NCBI GenBank assembly: GCA_900708905.1
Contig: CAADRB010000010.1
Coordinates: forward strand, 680,316 to 744,315
Source: Hymenolepis diminuta
Lineage: Eukaryota; Platyhelminthes; Cestoda; Cyclophyllidea; Hymenolepididae
Direction: 5' to 3'
Length of the DNA stretch: 64,000 nucleotides
Made by a program: the position numbers and the translations under genes. Below, one piece after another: positions 13,601-25,200 of this stretch (the stretch's first letter is position 1; the number at the start of each line of letters is the position of its first letter). The notes below the pieces were generated by a model, which saw only the letters and a list, made by a program, of their open reading frames with translations, had not been told where the DNA came from and ran no database searches.

Positions 13601-16600
13601 AATATTAAAAAATAAGGGGTTCTTTCTTAGCTTGTAATGGTCGATTTTGTAACACTGACTTCTCCAAAGAGAAATCTAATTCAACAAATAAAACGAAATT
13701 CACCAGAGCTTACGCATAAATTAGGTTTTGAGGATGTAAAACAGTAGATAGATTAATAAAATTGATTGATTTCAATCAATTATTATTAATTATTTAATCG
13801 CTTATGTAAGAATATTAAACGAATTAATTCTTTCTCAATGGTTCAAAAATAAATTATTCAAATGAGACTGGAATTAAATGGTAAATATGCTTTATAATTC
13901 CTTTAATTTCACAAATATGTAAATTGTATTGAGGGAGTTATTATAATTATAGGAACCTAATTGTTTAAATTCATTCAGTTATCAGTAAATAAATCAATTT
14001 CTGACCAAATCACGAATTAATCACATAAATCTACCTATACGTTGTACATAAGTAGATGGAGAGATATAAATTCAGCACTTAATTTGTTAGACGTTTCGTG
14101 ACGCCTTCTGTTCCATGAACTGAAACCGTATCTAAATCTTTGAAGCTGATACTTTTGAACGTCTTCTCATTATTATTCATTCCCATTAAGATAATAGGAA
14201 ACCTACGGGGCTCAAAACTCAAACGTTTCGGCACTTTAAACTCGAGTAAAGGCCTTCACTCTCAACTTTCAGAATTATCATTCTAATGAACCAAAAATGC
14301 TTTAAGTATTTAACTCAATGTCTTCTTTGTATTTTGCTACTATAGAAATAATGCCGATTATTAATTACAATCAAATTATTTTCGTAAAACACAGGACGTT
14401 TCCTGATTGCGATTAACAGTCCAAAAATATGATACTTGAAGCATATGGAATTTTTAGTCTTACTTAAGGGTGGTAGACGCTAGCAAATTGCGATCCCTCT
14501 GTTAGGAATCATTTTTAATAGCTCCAGGAATTTTCGACAAAGGTAAGTATTGGCTCAATCAATCATTAAAACAAAAGTAGTTTAGGTTTCTTTTATTCTG
14601 TATTCTAAGGGTAATAATTCGGTCCGGCTTATTTTATATAATTTGTTGGAAATTACAAGAAATTTGCAAGTTTATTAAAAATCTCGAGGCAAAGTGCTGC
14701 AATATAACTAGACAATACGGCTAAGTTGTTGACTAATATGCCAATATAATTGAATTTCATTAGTCAATTACCCGCCGGCGATTGGAATTCCTCAATTCAA
14801 GGCTACATTTTAAAGAGAATTTCGATTTATTTAAATTGACAACCTACTTCTTTTAAATCAGTACCAGATATGTTAAACGAGCTCAAAGGGGGTGAGAGCA
14901 AAAAATATTTATAGCATATGTAAAGGATAATTAAACAGACTGCCTCTTAAAATTAGAATATGATAACATTATTTACATCTGATATTTTGTATCAACCCAA
15001 CACCAGTGATTTTTTGGGCTATTTATCTTTATCTGCGATTTATTATTACTCTCCCCCCTTCACTATACCACTTCTGTACCCAAAAATAGAAAAAAAGTGT
15101 CATATATGCTCTTAGAACTGCTAAAATATCGGCCATAAGGTTGAAACCGAGCATTAAATTTACACTTTTAGCAGATTTACGTTAGATTTAATTAAATTTA
15201 CCGAACCTCCAAATAAAACCTAAATTCTCGAATTTTTATCTTAGAGATACTGAAACTCAGGGCCTATTAAATTATTTTCGATTAAATTTGAAGTCTTTTT
15301 TATAACGATAATCACATTTCAATCTCCTTGATCAATTAATGATCGTTCAAATCCATACTGAAGGATGTTGAATTCGAGTTCACTAGCTTTGTCATACGTG
15401 TCCTGTCAGCACATTCAAAAACACATACCTCTGATTTCATTAAACATAAATTGTAATAATTACGCTGAAAAGAATGTACTATTTATGAAGGAAAAATGGG
15501 ATACAGTCATGCGGCATGTAATGACGGACAGAAGTTGAATTATTTGCATAAAATCATAGTTTCATGAAGGTGGTTTTATAATAAACCTAAAGTTAGCAGC
15601 AATGAGTGTTCTGTAAGGAAAAAAAGATTAAAAACTTCGTAAGAAATTACATGAGTTGCAATCAGAAAGCAAATGTTTCATTTACAAAAGTGTAAAAATC
15701 CATTTAGGGTTGGCGATGGCACTACAGATACTCCCGCCAAGACGGAAGGAAATAAGACGACGGGAAAACAACTGGCCTAAGAATGGTATTTTCAGGGATA
15801 GATTTGAGGATTGAGAGGCTGCCATTATTTTTGCCAGTAGGATTTGAAGAGAGTTTTGAAAAACATTGTTATTGCGTCTATAATGGTGAGCACGGCAATC
15901 ATGGCTGCTTCGGTTTTCCAGTATTCTTTCATTGGAGACATTAGGTCTCCAGGATAGTAGATCACTCCTGTGATTGATTAGAGGAGTTCTGCTAGAACAA
16001 TTAAGGACGGCATCGATTCTACATCTATCTATTTTTCAGTGATTGTAGATGTCTTTGTTGAGAGATTCTGTTAGTGTGTGCGAATTGTTGTGGATGGCCA
16101 GGGAATAATAGGCGTCTTGAGAACACAGTGAGTTTTTTTAACTTGCCATAAGGGTTACCAATGTAAGAGTATAACACAGCTTACGATAAGTTTCTAACCC
16201 AAAAGGTCAACAACAGGAAGAATTATGGTAAGATTTAACTTTAAGAACTCGAATCAGTTGCATAAAGCAGCAATTTCATAGAGATAGGTTTTTAAGAAAG
16301 TTTAAAGTGGGTAGCGATTGCCATCTCAAAAGCGAAGCGACTTACAAATTAGTAAAAAATCATATGAATAACAATTAGAGAGCAAAATTTATATAATATT
16401 GAAATATTAAAATCGATTTAGAGCTGGCGATGCAGTTACAAATCCATAACTCACCCTTCTACCAACTTTCTGATTTTGAATATCCATCAAGATTCGACCC
16501 TCCTCAACATCTATGATAGTATCGTTCTCAGCACTCTTTAAATTATGCTTTCTTCGTCGTTTCCTTTCTTTAATTTTACTCTTAGATGCAGGTAGGCGGG

Positions 16601-19600
16601 GCTCCTGGAAGAGACGGACCAGCCGCATTCCATAACGAATCGGATCACTGCAACCACCCCAAGTGAAAGAACCCCCGGTGTCTGCTGCCTTTGAACCACC
16701 TCTTCGACCAATATCGCAGTCACAAGTACTAATCCGTCCGCGACTACAGGCTCGTGTTACAGCCTGAACTGCGCCAGCCGCCCAAGCTGCAGTCACGAAT
16801 GCTGTCTCTCTTGTACCTTGATAGAAAAAGAAAATTCACTAGAACTACTGAAATAAATTCAGTAGAAATGTTGTATTAGACCCACTTAGAACCATTAGAC
16901 AATAATTGACTACTGAACAGTATCAGCGAAAATCGCATTAATTATAAAAGCATTCATATATGTGGCAAACATTAAAAAACAATGGTTTTTAATGTTATCA
17001 ATTTGCTATAAGCCTCTAACTATAAATGGATCTGCTGATATCCTGGAATAAAACTCGCCCAATTCTCATTCATCAACTTTGATTTAAGGATTAACTGGTA
17101 ATAGGGAGGAAAACGTCAGCCAAGGATCAGTGGAATATGGGAATTAAAATCTTCTCCATTTTGAGAAGAGTTTTCGAGATTTTCCCCTGGAAAGAGTCCT
17201 TTTTAAAATGTCAAAGGAATCCGATTGGCCGAGTCAAAGATTTTTATTGGCATAATAAATTAATATATTCATTTAGTTAAGCAAAGATAAACATATTTCA
17301 TGACTGCTCCTAGAGCAATTTTGTTATACGGCTATTTAGATCTTAATAATTGAAGAAAATCACAGATAATTGCAACAATTATTGAGGGATAAGAATTTAT
17401 ATTGTAGATATGAACATGTTTTTTCGATAAATCACCGGCTAATTTATATCGAAATAGACTATTTACGAAGTAAATTTTCTCTTCATCATTTAAAAATGAA
17501 CTGACGCATCACTTGTATGCATTCATTACATGTCCATTTCAAAATCCCTTAAGTAGAGGCATTAGTTTAAGATAAATTTGAAGAAAATGAGGAAGAATCA
17601 TTACCTTATAAAGTTGAACAATGCAGACATTAAATCAGGTCCTAGAGGTTTTACTCTACCCAAAATAGATTTTAAGTAAATGTTACTTCACTGGATTAAT
17701 TTACTGAAAGGACTAAACAACCGTGTGCTGAAATGATGATGAAGTTCAACCGATAAGAATTTCTACTCCCCAAGAAGATTTATTTATAAATTAGAATGCA
17801 AAAAGGGTGAAAAACAAATACAAAAGAATTTGATAATCGTTGTGAATCGCGACCTCATTTATAAGAAACGAATTTGATAATTATTCGTTCACTATGGATA
17901 CAAAACACTTCACCTTAAATAGATTTTGCTAGTTAAACTCCTAAGTTTAAACAAGAAAACAGCTTCACATAAATGGATTTGATTTCGTATCCAGAGATAT
18001 CGCATTGCACGGCAGAATGCAGCGCAAGACAGCTTCTTGTGAGAATCCTTTCCATGCACAAATCTAATTTTCACACGTGTTAATCAGGATCAAAATAACT
18101 TAGTCGATTTTCAGCCTTATCACGAAATCTGTTATGAAACTGAAGGCAAGAGGCAGCTACAAGTGAAAGTGGTTAACATATCGTCTATAAGCAATGTTAT
18201 GCTATGTTTAATTCGAAATGCTTTAGATGAAACGACCAGGTCATCTACCCCATAATATTGAATTAATTATAATAATTTCATAGACCGTTCTGAGTATCAT
18301 TAAGTAATCCTTTCGAAAATAAGGAAATGTCGATCTTTTATCGAAAATGGAGAAAATCTTCTCCTTTAAATTACTACTGTTCCTTTAAGCGATAGAATTA
18401 GGTAGGCAAATTCAGTTAAAAGTTTTGACTTACAAATGAAGGATTTATAATTCTTAATGAGATAGCTGAAAGCACTCCTCCTTAGCATATTTGTAAGTAG
18501 GTTAAAATTTGATTTCGAAATGCGTCATTAAATGTTCAACTTTTTATCGATGGAAAAATCTAAAATAAACAAATGTCTTTGCTGATGCACCAGAAAAGCA
18601 GAACGTGTGCTTTTGAAAAGCTACTCCAAGCAATAAACGACTCTTACTTTCCGTCTCCCTTCTGAATCCCTCAATGCATAAAAATAAGGTGGTTGTCGAA
18701 ATCGCTAATTGCGTTTTATTTCGAACACAGCGTTATTCGGTGAGTCATGACACCGACTCCGTCACTGCACAATTAGCACGCATTTCGTCTCATTGAAAAA
18801 TTAAACCATTTATGAATCCAGAGTGGTTATTAATTAATTGCAAACATTTTATCATGTAAGCTTAAATTATAAAAATTTATTTAACCTAACCCCAATTTAC
18901 TAATGAACAATATAATATGTCAGCTATATAGAAATGGAGCTATTAGAACAGTTTTACCATAAGTCAAATAAATTACCTATAAGACCTTGCAACTACTTTT
19001 CCCATATCTACGTTTTCTGTTATTGTGATTCATGTACCGATTTTTATTCACTTTATTGTCTTCTTCACATAGTCTTGGGCATGACTCCTCTCTCTGGCCT
19101 TTCAGTAACTTACGATTTTCTATAGTTATCTAACGTCCTTGTTATGAATCCTACTCCCCAGACACTGGTTGCTGCTACNNNNNNNNNNNNNNNNNCTTTC
19201 CTAAATAAATAGCCTATCACCGACTCTGTTTCTTTCCTGCCTTGTGACGTCTGAGTTCGTTCAGCTGGAATGCGCTGCTTTTCTCTGATTCTCTTCTCCA
19301 AGGTAAAGCCTATCCTGCAATATGCTCAGAGAAGTAATTCATCCCTGCACAAGGGTATTCTTGCATTTGAGTTCCAGAATAACATGTTAAATATTGTTCT
19401 GTTTGATTTCTAACATAGTATATTTTTAACGTTTTCATATCCCTATATTCACCATTAAATTATTATAAATAGTCAAGATATACTTTGATAAATTCACATC
19501 AATTCGATCATTATCTGGCTTTCTAATGAATGAGTCATAATTTGACGAAAAATGGTACCATGAAAATTAACTTCTCCAGCTGTGTCCAGTTTTCTCATTC

Positions 19601-22274
19601 ATGCAAGCGTTACCCCACGAGGCTGATTTCATCTAATTTGCGCTCTATTTCTCTCTCAGTTTCTCATTCATCTTTGAACAAAATTGCATTTGCATCGCGT
19701 GGGTCTTAAATTGAGTATAAACAAACGTAATTGGTGGGTAGAGGGTAATGATCTGTGCTAGTTTAGTTGAAACTTACATTTACAGGAACTTTGAAATGAG
19801 AAATTATTGATATCACGATTACGAATGTTAGTTTGTGTGTATAAAAGAGTGGACAAAAAATGACCTTTACATAATTATTTAGTTATTACTTCAACTTTTG
19901 TAATTATGTTAACATATTAGCTAATAGAAAAAAAATGATATCGGAAGGGGTTGACAGGCCAAAAAGCTCTGGACGCCACAAATATGAAATCACCTAGAAA
20001 ACAGGAGATAAATCTTGAAATGTGCTATTGGGGCATTAGAGCATAAAAAATGTACTATTCTCGAGAATCAAAGTGAGTTAAACCTGAATCGAGGGATAAA
20101 TTTTGCGGAAATTTTTCCCCATTTTCTGACTTTAATTTTTCTATATACTCGACCACTTACTGTAATGAATTGTAATTTTTCTCGCATTCATTTGATTACC
20201 ATGGTGAAAGATGGTAAATTTTTTTTGTCTTATCACGGACATTAATATTTTTTAATAAATGACACAGGGCTATCGTTTAAATAGCCTCCTAGTTGAATGA
20301 AATGTTCTAAGTTAAGGAAAGTGTGCGGTGTTTATCTGTACTATTTTGCAATGTTGCACATATATAAGAAAACTGAAAAGATTAGCACAAATTTGGTTGC
20401 TCAGATGTGGTAAACGTAGGAAATATCGGAAACTATGATGGTCTTGGGCCTATAACATATCTCAAAGGTTATTAGCTTTAAAACTGGGTTAACTGTAATG
20501 AGTTCCGCCATGTCCAATTTTCAAAGCTAGTATCGTCCCACTGTCTTGGTCTTTAGAAAAATAGTTTATCCTCTGTAACCCTAAAGAAGGGAGCACCATC
20601 TTCTCCCAAATCTCAAACTTAGTCGGAGTGTATGCTTTCTACTTCAGAAGGAAGAATTTGAACTGATACAAGATTAAAAACCTGCAAATGAATGCAAACT
20701 TTTGCTTCTAAAAGCCAGAATCTACCAACTTACTTTGCAGTCTAAGCTCCAACTGGGTATTCTCAAATGTGTCAAAGAATCAAGTTTTTAAAGACAAAGA
20801 CCAAAACTGAAACAATGCAGAAGTCATTGCTTCAATACTGAAACCGACCAATTCACCTTTCTTCTCTCATCAGTAAATATCATATAGAAAGCTGAGGTTC
20901 CTCTTGCCAACCAGACACGACCATATTGTTTAAATGAATTCAATATGGTCTATCTAAATAGGCTATTTGGAATTTTCGACCAGCATGAATACATTACAGA
21001 TTGGTCCCCCACTCCTGTGTGAAAGAGCAAGAATGAAGTGGCATTAAAATGCATCAGCGGGCATTCAATATCTACAATGAATTCGATTTTATAGTTAACT
21101 ACTTTGAAGGTAGAGGGGGATCTTGAGTGTCCTTCATTAAGAATAGTTATTCCAATCATTTTTACATTGTAGTTTATGTTTTCACCTTAACCCTTTTTAG
21201 GTATCATTCCATTTTTAACATTTTATGGGTATTCCATTCATTTATTTATCCTTGTAAAGTTTTGCGCAGAATTTTTGCTCACCGCGCGTATCGAATGAAA
21301 GGAATGACCTACCATATTGATTGCAGCTAGTCGCGGTTTTGCCGGAACCGATTTGTTACTGAATGAGATTGTGGAGTACCAATACTCCTCTCCTGTCCTT
21401 ATCCTCAAACAAGCTTTGAACATAATACTGGGAAGAAAATAAAGTTCCAATGTGTCGTTTTCTCTTAAGCTTTGAATTTATTAGTGATAGAATAGAAATG
21501 TGTAGATAGATTTTTTGTAAAACTATTATATTTTTTGTTATGTGTTGCTTTTTGCTTAACTGACTTAGAACAATGTGTTGATCCAAACTCTGAGAAAAGA
21601 CATTTGAAATAGGGTAACCTAGTCTCACTTCTAATAAAGCAGACAAAAATTTTAAATGGTAGAACCGTTTTCACGGTGTTTGATATTAGATTATAGATTC
21701 CAGAGAATGGCTGTTAACATCACTCTAAGTTACAATTTTATCACTAAGACTAAGGTTCAAGACAATTACTTATGTTAAACGCAAACGTACTTTTCGTTAA
21801 TGTCTTCTGGAGACTTCCAACTAGGTTTGCAGCCGACGATTTATTACCGTTTAGGAGGAAAGCCTCACCTCGTGGTTTCCCAAGTACGACTCTAGCCATG
21901 GAACAATTCCATTTATCGTGCTTGAACTGATGTACACATTCGTACAATCCCAACTGTATCCCATCTACAAGAGCCCAAATAAGACCTGGATTACTTCGAC
22001 AAAGATTGCGTTGATGATTAGATAATCCAGGAATCCGATGGCATGCTGCTTCCGACGCTTCCTCACTTGCCACAAAGCCAAAAGTTGAATCGATAGCTAA
22101 TTCAAGGGGACTTAGTTGTGGTACCGGAGGCTTTGGTTTTGTAAAAGTTATGGAAATTGGAGTTGATTGCCGATAAGGAATAGAATCTCGTAAAATGCGT
22201 CTGAGAACGTTAGGCCTCTGAGTAATGTATCCTGGAGATATGGATGGTAAGAGAGATACGAGGAGAGTGTACAT
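1445..22274 (-). CDS. Wnt: Wnt secreted signalling ligand, five exons, 500 aa
   Basis: Secreted, lipid-modified cysteine-rich ligand for Frizzled and LRP receptors; in animals it sets axial polarity. I joined five exons (22274-21869, 16816-16455, 10061-9665, 6833-6695, 1643-1445). Every intron is GT-AG and the phases (1, 0, 1, 2) close to 1503 nt. Landmarks in order: a short hydrophobic N terminus, RIPGL at 80-84, WNC at 122-124, RETAF at 138-142, TRACSRG at 156-162, WGGCSD at 188-193, CKCHGVSGAC at 266-275, SPDYC at 378-382, CCGRGY at 413-418, and CNCKFVWCC at 429-437. The protein has exactly 24 cysteines, the number conserved in Wnts. S272 corresponds to the serine that is palmitoleoylated in the family. 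Extra sequence compared with vertebrate Wnts lies at about 207-240 (very basic), about 310-365, and in a 47-residue tail after C453. Subfamily is unsettled: the WGGCSD block and C terminus resemble Wnt2, while RILM and GRR resemble Wnt5. The ATG at 22274 is the first in frame after an acceptor-like TGTAG, so 5' untranslated exons are likely. Confidence 0.93.
1644..6694 (-). other. Wnt intron 4 (about 5.05 kb)
   Basis: Separates the last two Wnt exons. Mostly AT-rich, apart from a GC-richer patch at about 4220-4650 listed separately. No convincing coding sequence. Confidence 0.78.
4220..4650. repeat. GC-richer island in Wnt intron 4, possible decayed mobile element
   Basis: Roughly 430 bp with clearly higher GC than the flanking intron. 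It reads like low-copy or transposon-derived sequence and has no open frame of note. I found no paired terminal repeats, so the element type is unknown. Confidence 0.25.
6695..6833 (-). CDS. Wnt: Wnt exon 4 (residues 389-434)
   Basis: Begins with GT after CTGACAG, completing glycine 389, then H-L-G-V-S-G-R-Q-C. It holds SC at 408-409, CCGRGYD at 413-419 and KCNCKFV at 428-434, the hallmark of the Wnt C-terminal cysteine-rich domain. It ends with TG at TG|GTTAGT; joined to exon 5 this restores the tryptophan of CNCKFVW. Confidence 0.95.
6834..9664 (-). other. Wnt intron 3 (about 2.8 kb)
   Basis: AT-rich. The only structure I note is a small AT hairpin at 7884-7904 (8-base arms, 5-base loop). 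No coding or RNA gene is evident. Confidence 0.8.
7884..7904. repeat. AT-rich hairpin
   Basis: CTGTATAT and ATATACAG arms with a five-base loop in Wnt intron 3. Probably chance in AT-rich DNA. Confidence 0.4.
9665..10061 (-). CDS. Wnt: Wnt exon 3 (residues 257-388) with acylation-site loop
   Basis: Opens in phase 0 after TTTCAG with F-V-W-Q-S-R-E-K-K, then CKCHGVSGAC (266-275) and S-L-R-T-C-W. S272 aligns with the palmitoleoylated serine of Wnts. The usual second serine of the SGSC loop is alanine here (A274). A glycine-rich insert follows (FFGGMPLPPG and FIGGGGENP), then KLVYLDYSPDYC. The exon ends after the first base of codon 389 at G|GTTTGT, a weaker but usable donor that gives the right phase for exon 4. 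Confidence 0.95.
11531..11555 (+). repeat. (GCATG)5 tandem repeat in mariner copy 1
   Basis: Five exact GCATG units overlapping the start of the transposase-like frame. The same five units occur in copy 2. Confidence 0.95.
11543..12392 (+). pseudogene. Mariner transposase pseudogene, copy 1
   Basis: A DDE transposase that once cut and pasted the element. Pieces occur in order but in changing frames: a helix-turn-helix part ([19 protein letters not shown]) from 11543; a shift near 11775 to F-F-F-D-E-K (first catalytic D) and DPTEVPTVM; another shift near 11890 to [26 protein letters not shown] and YVFQQD (second D); then [13 protein letters not shown] (third D), preceded by a TAA; and last [10 protein letters not shown]. 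At least four frame changes plus stops disable it. Unlike copy 2, this copy has TGA instead of TGG near its C terminus (around 12361). Confidence 0.85.
13761..13780. repeat. AT-rich perfect hairpin
   Basis: Nine-base arms (ATTGATTGA / TCAATCAAT) around a two-base loop in Wnt intron 2. No function inferred. Confidence 0.6.
15825..15968 (-). pseudogene. Short possible coding relic with one membrane-like segment (unidentified)
   Basis: On the minus strand 47 codons read without a stop, then end at TAA (15827-15825). They include K-E-Y-W-K-T-E-A-A-M-I-A-V followed by a hydrophobic stretch and K-S-Y-W-Q-K. The same frame continues upstream to about 16070 but is broken by TAA at 15980-15978 and TAG at 16031-16029; another hydrophobic stretch (S-L-I-V-L-A-E-L-L) lies between them. 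The patch is richer in GC than the intron around it. I do not recognise the family. It may be a decayed gene fragment, an exon after a CACAG acceptor at about 15968, or chance. Confidence 0.22.
16455..16816 (-). CDS. Wnt: Wnt exon 2 (residues 136-256)
   Basis: Starts with GT, completing glycine 136, then T-R-E-T-A-F-V. It holds the TRACSRG block, the C167-x-C169 pair and WGGCSD at 188-193. An inserted lysine/arginine-rich run (about 214-229, including K-E-R-K-R-R-R-K) follows. The exon closes with ILMDIQNQKVGRR, matching the A-L-M-N-L-H-N-N-E-A-G-R-K block of other Wnts. NDT at 233-235 is a possible N-glycosylation site. Acceptor CAAG|GT and donor AAGG|GTGAGT fit consensus; the intron after it is phase 0. 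Confidence 0.95.
16817..21868 (-). other. Wnt intron 1 (about 5.05 kb)
   Basis: AT-rich intron with no convincing exon on either strand. It contains the N run at 19179-19195, which lies in a stretch somewhat richer in GC (19080-19320). An AP-1-like TGAGTCA sits in a GC-richer patch at 18660-18780. Small open frames here look like chance. Confidence 0.8.
19179..19195. other. Assembly gap (17 N)
   Basis: Seventeen consecutive N within Wnt intron 1. The flanks are pyrimidine-rich and slightly richer in GC than the surrounding intron. The true gap size is unknown. Confidence 0.99.
21869..22274 (-). CDS. Wnt: Wnt exon 1 (residues 1-135)
   Basis: Codes for the start (MYTLLVSLLPSIS, a weak signal-peptide-like stretch), a variable proline-rich region, and the first four Wnt cysteines (C78, C92, C113, C124). 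IPGL at 81-84 and the W-N-C-S sequon at 122-125 mark the family. The exon ends after one base of codon 136 at a strong donor (G|GTGAGG). The ATG is preceded by an in-frame TTG and, further up, a TGA. A possible 3' splice site (TTTGTAG) lies just 5' of 22302, so the mRNA leader is probably spliced on. Confidence 0.93.
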
Positions 22275-25200
22275 CAAGTAAACTTTCGGGCCTATTGAGC
22301 TCCTACAAATTCACATATAAATTTTAACATTGTCAAATATAAAAATATGTGTAAATAATAATTTCTGCTCTTATTTATAACGAATGTCAATGAAAGTAAT
22401 ACGAAATAGGTAAATAAGGCGCATTTATTACTTGAATGACATTTTGTAAAACAAACATTTAGGTAGAATTTAAAGATCGAGTTTTCCTGCATGGTCTCAT
22501 AAATGTAAAGAGGTAACTCATCACTCCGACACTGTTGTTACATTTACGCCGGTTCATGTCGGAAATTTCTACTCCGAAATTTAATTGCGGAAGTGAAGGT
22601 GGTGATAAAATCGCATATTCTGTGGGACCAAGTCAGACTTTTAGGACCAACAGCATATTGAATCATCAACGTTTGGGGGATAGATCATTTCTAATGGTAA
22701 AAAGAAGAAATTCGTCCCGCATTTTCCTTGCAATTATTAATTACGATTCGTAAATAAAAAAGAAACTTAAGCAAGTGTAAAAGATGTTGTTGCTCAAATT
22801 ATCAAAATATTGTCACGGTAAATTCTCATTAATTTCAAAGTAAATCGACTAAATTTGGGTTTAGGAATAAAACGGGCCAGTGTATTCGCCCCTACGAAGC
22901 TTTAACTTTGAGAAAAAATGAAGTGGCCATAATTTTTCGACGAAACAAATATATTTTGGCTGATAATTTTTACTCATGAGGAATAGTTGAGAATTTTGTA
23001 ATCTGTATAATAATTTACAAATTATTACTGAAGCCCTTTTAGTGAGAATTCAACCGAAATACTTTGAATAAGTGTAAATTTAATTTTTGTCATGGCAAAG
23101 CATCTAAATGGCTAAATAAACTAATGAGAGGAAACGAGGAAGAGAATAAAAGAACAGTTGTATTTTTAATTTCTGAATTCATCATGTTGCCACCTTTTTC
23201 AGTAAATAGTAAAGAGTATCATAACCTAATTTTCCAACGCTTGATTCTCAGGATTCGGTTACTATATTAGTGAGTAAAAGTTCATTTCCATGACTTGTAA
23301 ATTTTATTTAGAAACTGATTGAATTGAATGCTCGATCATACTCTGTCGATGCTCTTCTCTTTTCATAAAGCAGGAAAGATTCTATTCACTTGATTCTATG
23401 ATATACCTTATCAAAATACTAGATTCAATTGTAACACAGTTTCTACTGCTGCGTATTGACAAATTTAGCACCATCTTTTTGAAACATTATCTGGTTGAGT
23501 TACCCCCAATAAAAAAACTAATGATATTCACTTTAGCAATTCCACATAATTCCTTCAGTAGAATAATAGCCGAGGCTAATCCCAAAATCACTGAAACAGG
23601 TTCGTTGACGCCATTCTTTCATCAGTGCGGTATTTGATCAAAGTGAGATTCTTATGCGCTCAGAATGGCTTGATTTATGTAAAGTGAATATATTTCTACG
23701 TTCATCCGCGTGTTTCGGGTTCTCATAGATACCCAGCAAATTAATTTTCTCAAAATTCGCTCTTTGAAATATTTTCTATCAAATAGGTCTGCTCCATACA
23801 TGAATAAATTTTGAGTCCTTTCTGCTATATAGATAGACAAAATAAAATTTTTATATTTGAATGTAAAAAGTAATCAAAACTGCAGTTGAATACCGAAATG
23901 TTGGAAGAAGGTTTATTGTTTATTTGGTATTTGAGACTTAAGAATTGAAAGGCAATAAAATATGATAAAATTGAATTCTGAACTTTGCACAACTTCAAAA
24001 TGTCACCAAATTTCAAAAACTTCTGGGTTTCAGACCACTACTAATCTTATATTTTTTCCAGATTTCTCTAATCAACTGAACATGTCAAGAATGCTTGTAG
24101 TAAAACGTTTTAACAAATATGATGTTATCATAACTATCAGCATATTAATGTTGTTGTAAAAATACTAACTCAATATGCAGCATAATTAAATATTATTATT
24201 AATTATTAATTTACATTAAATGAAAATATAGAGATAATCTTTTTGAAATCAGTCCGATTTTTTTCCCTATTGAATTTGTACCAACTTACCCTACTCGACG
24301 CATTACGCACGATCCCAAGTTACTGACTAAATATCGACTCTCAAAAGAATTGCTTTTTGAAATAAATGTAAATATTCCACGAGCCACTGAAAGGAGGTTT
24401 TCTTTCAAAAGAGTGCTGAGCCTAACCCGAATACACATTTGTCCACTCTCCGTCCCACCAATCAGAATCGGCTTTCAGTTGCACGCATAGCACGCACGGA
24501 CAAGAGTGCGCGAAAACTCATCTCGATGTTCGACGAAAATTTAAATTCTTTCTTTATCTTTTAATTTAATTAGAAACAAATCCTATACCCTAAATGAGCT
24601 TTTATGCCAGCACTGAGATTTATTCAAACTCTTCTAAACAATGGTTCAGTAATTTGATTTAAAATACTGCGACAAAGATCATACATCAACTCCTATCAAA
24701 TGAAAAAATGTTTTCCGAGAAGTAACATTTTGTTTTTACGTTGAAGTGAATTCTATTGAGTTCTACTGTGTTAAAAGTGTCATGTCAAGTCTCATCTACC
24801 CACCCTACCTAGTTATTGGAATACATTAAAATCATGCTAGTTAGTATCATTCTGCCTCCCCAACATTTGGATGGAAAAATGAATTAAAATGGCAGAATCG
24901 ACTGATGAATAGGCACTGGACATTGTGGACTAGGGTTTGTTCAGTTATCCAGAGGATGAATAATGAAATAAGTGCCTTGGAACTTGAATTATTGAGTTAC
25001 CCACTGAGTAAATATTGTACTGTCTAAACACAAATATCAGATGAAGAAAGACTCTTTGATGCCTTAAATTTGCTCTCTATCGTTTTGATCCATCTTCTTT
25101 AACTCTTTCTGGAGGTTGCTGTTGTCCGATTTTAGTTTCTTGCATTAATTTTGGTCAGACATTTTGACTTTTACTTCATTGGCCAATTTCAACTTATTTC

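Larger units (their letters stand above)
10062..16454 (-). other. Wnt intron 2 (about 6.4 kb)
   Basis: Contains mariner copy 1 (11234-12522, opposite orientation to Wnt), an AT-rich hairpin at 13761-13780, and a patch at 15825-16070 with short protein-like minus-strand reading broken by stops. I see no other gene. Confidence 0.8.
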
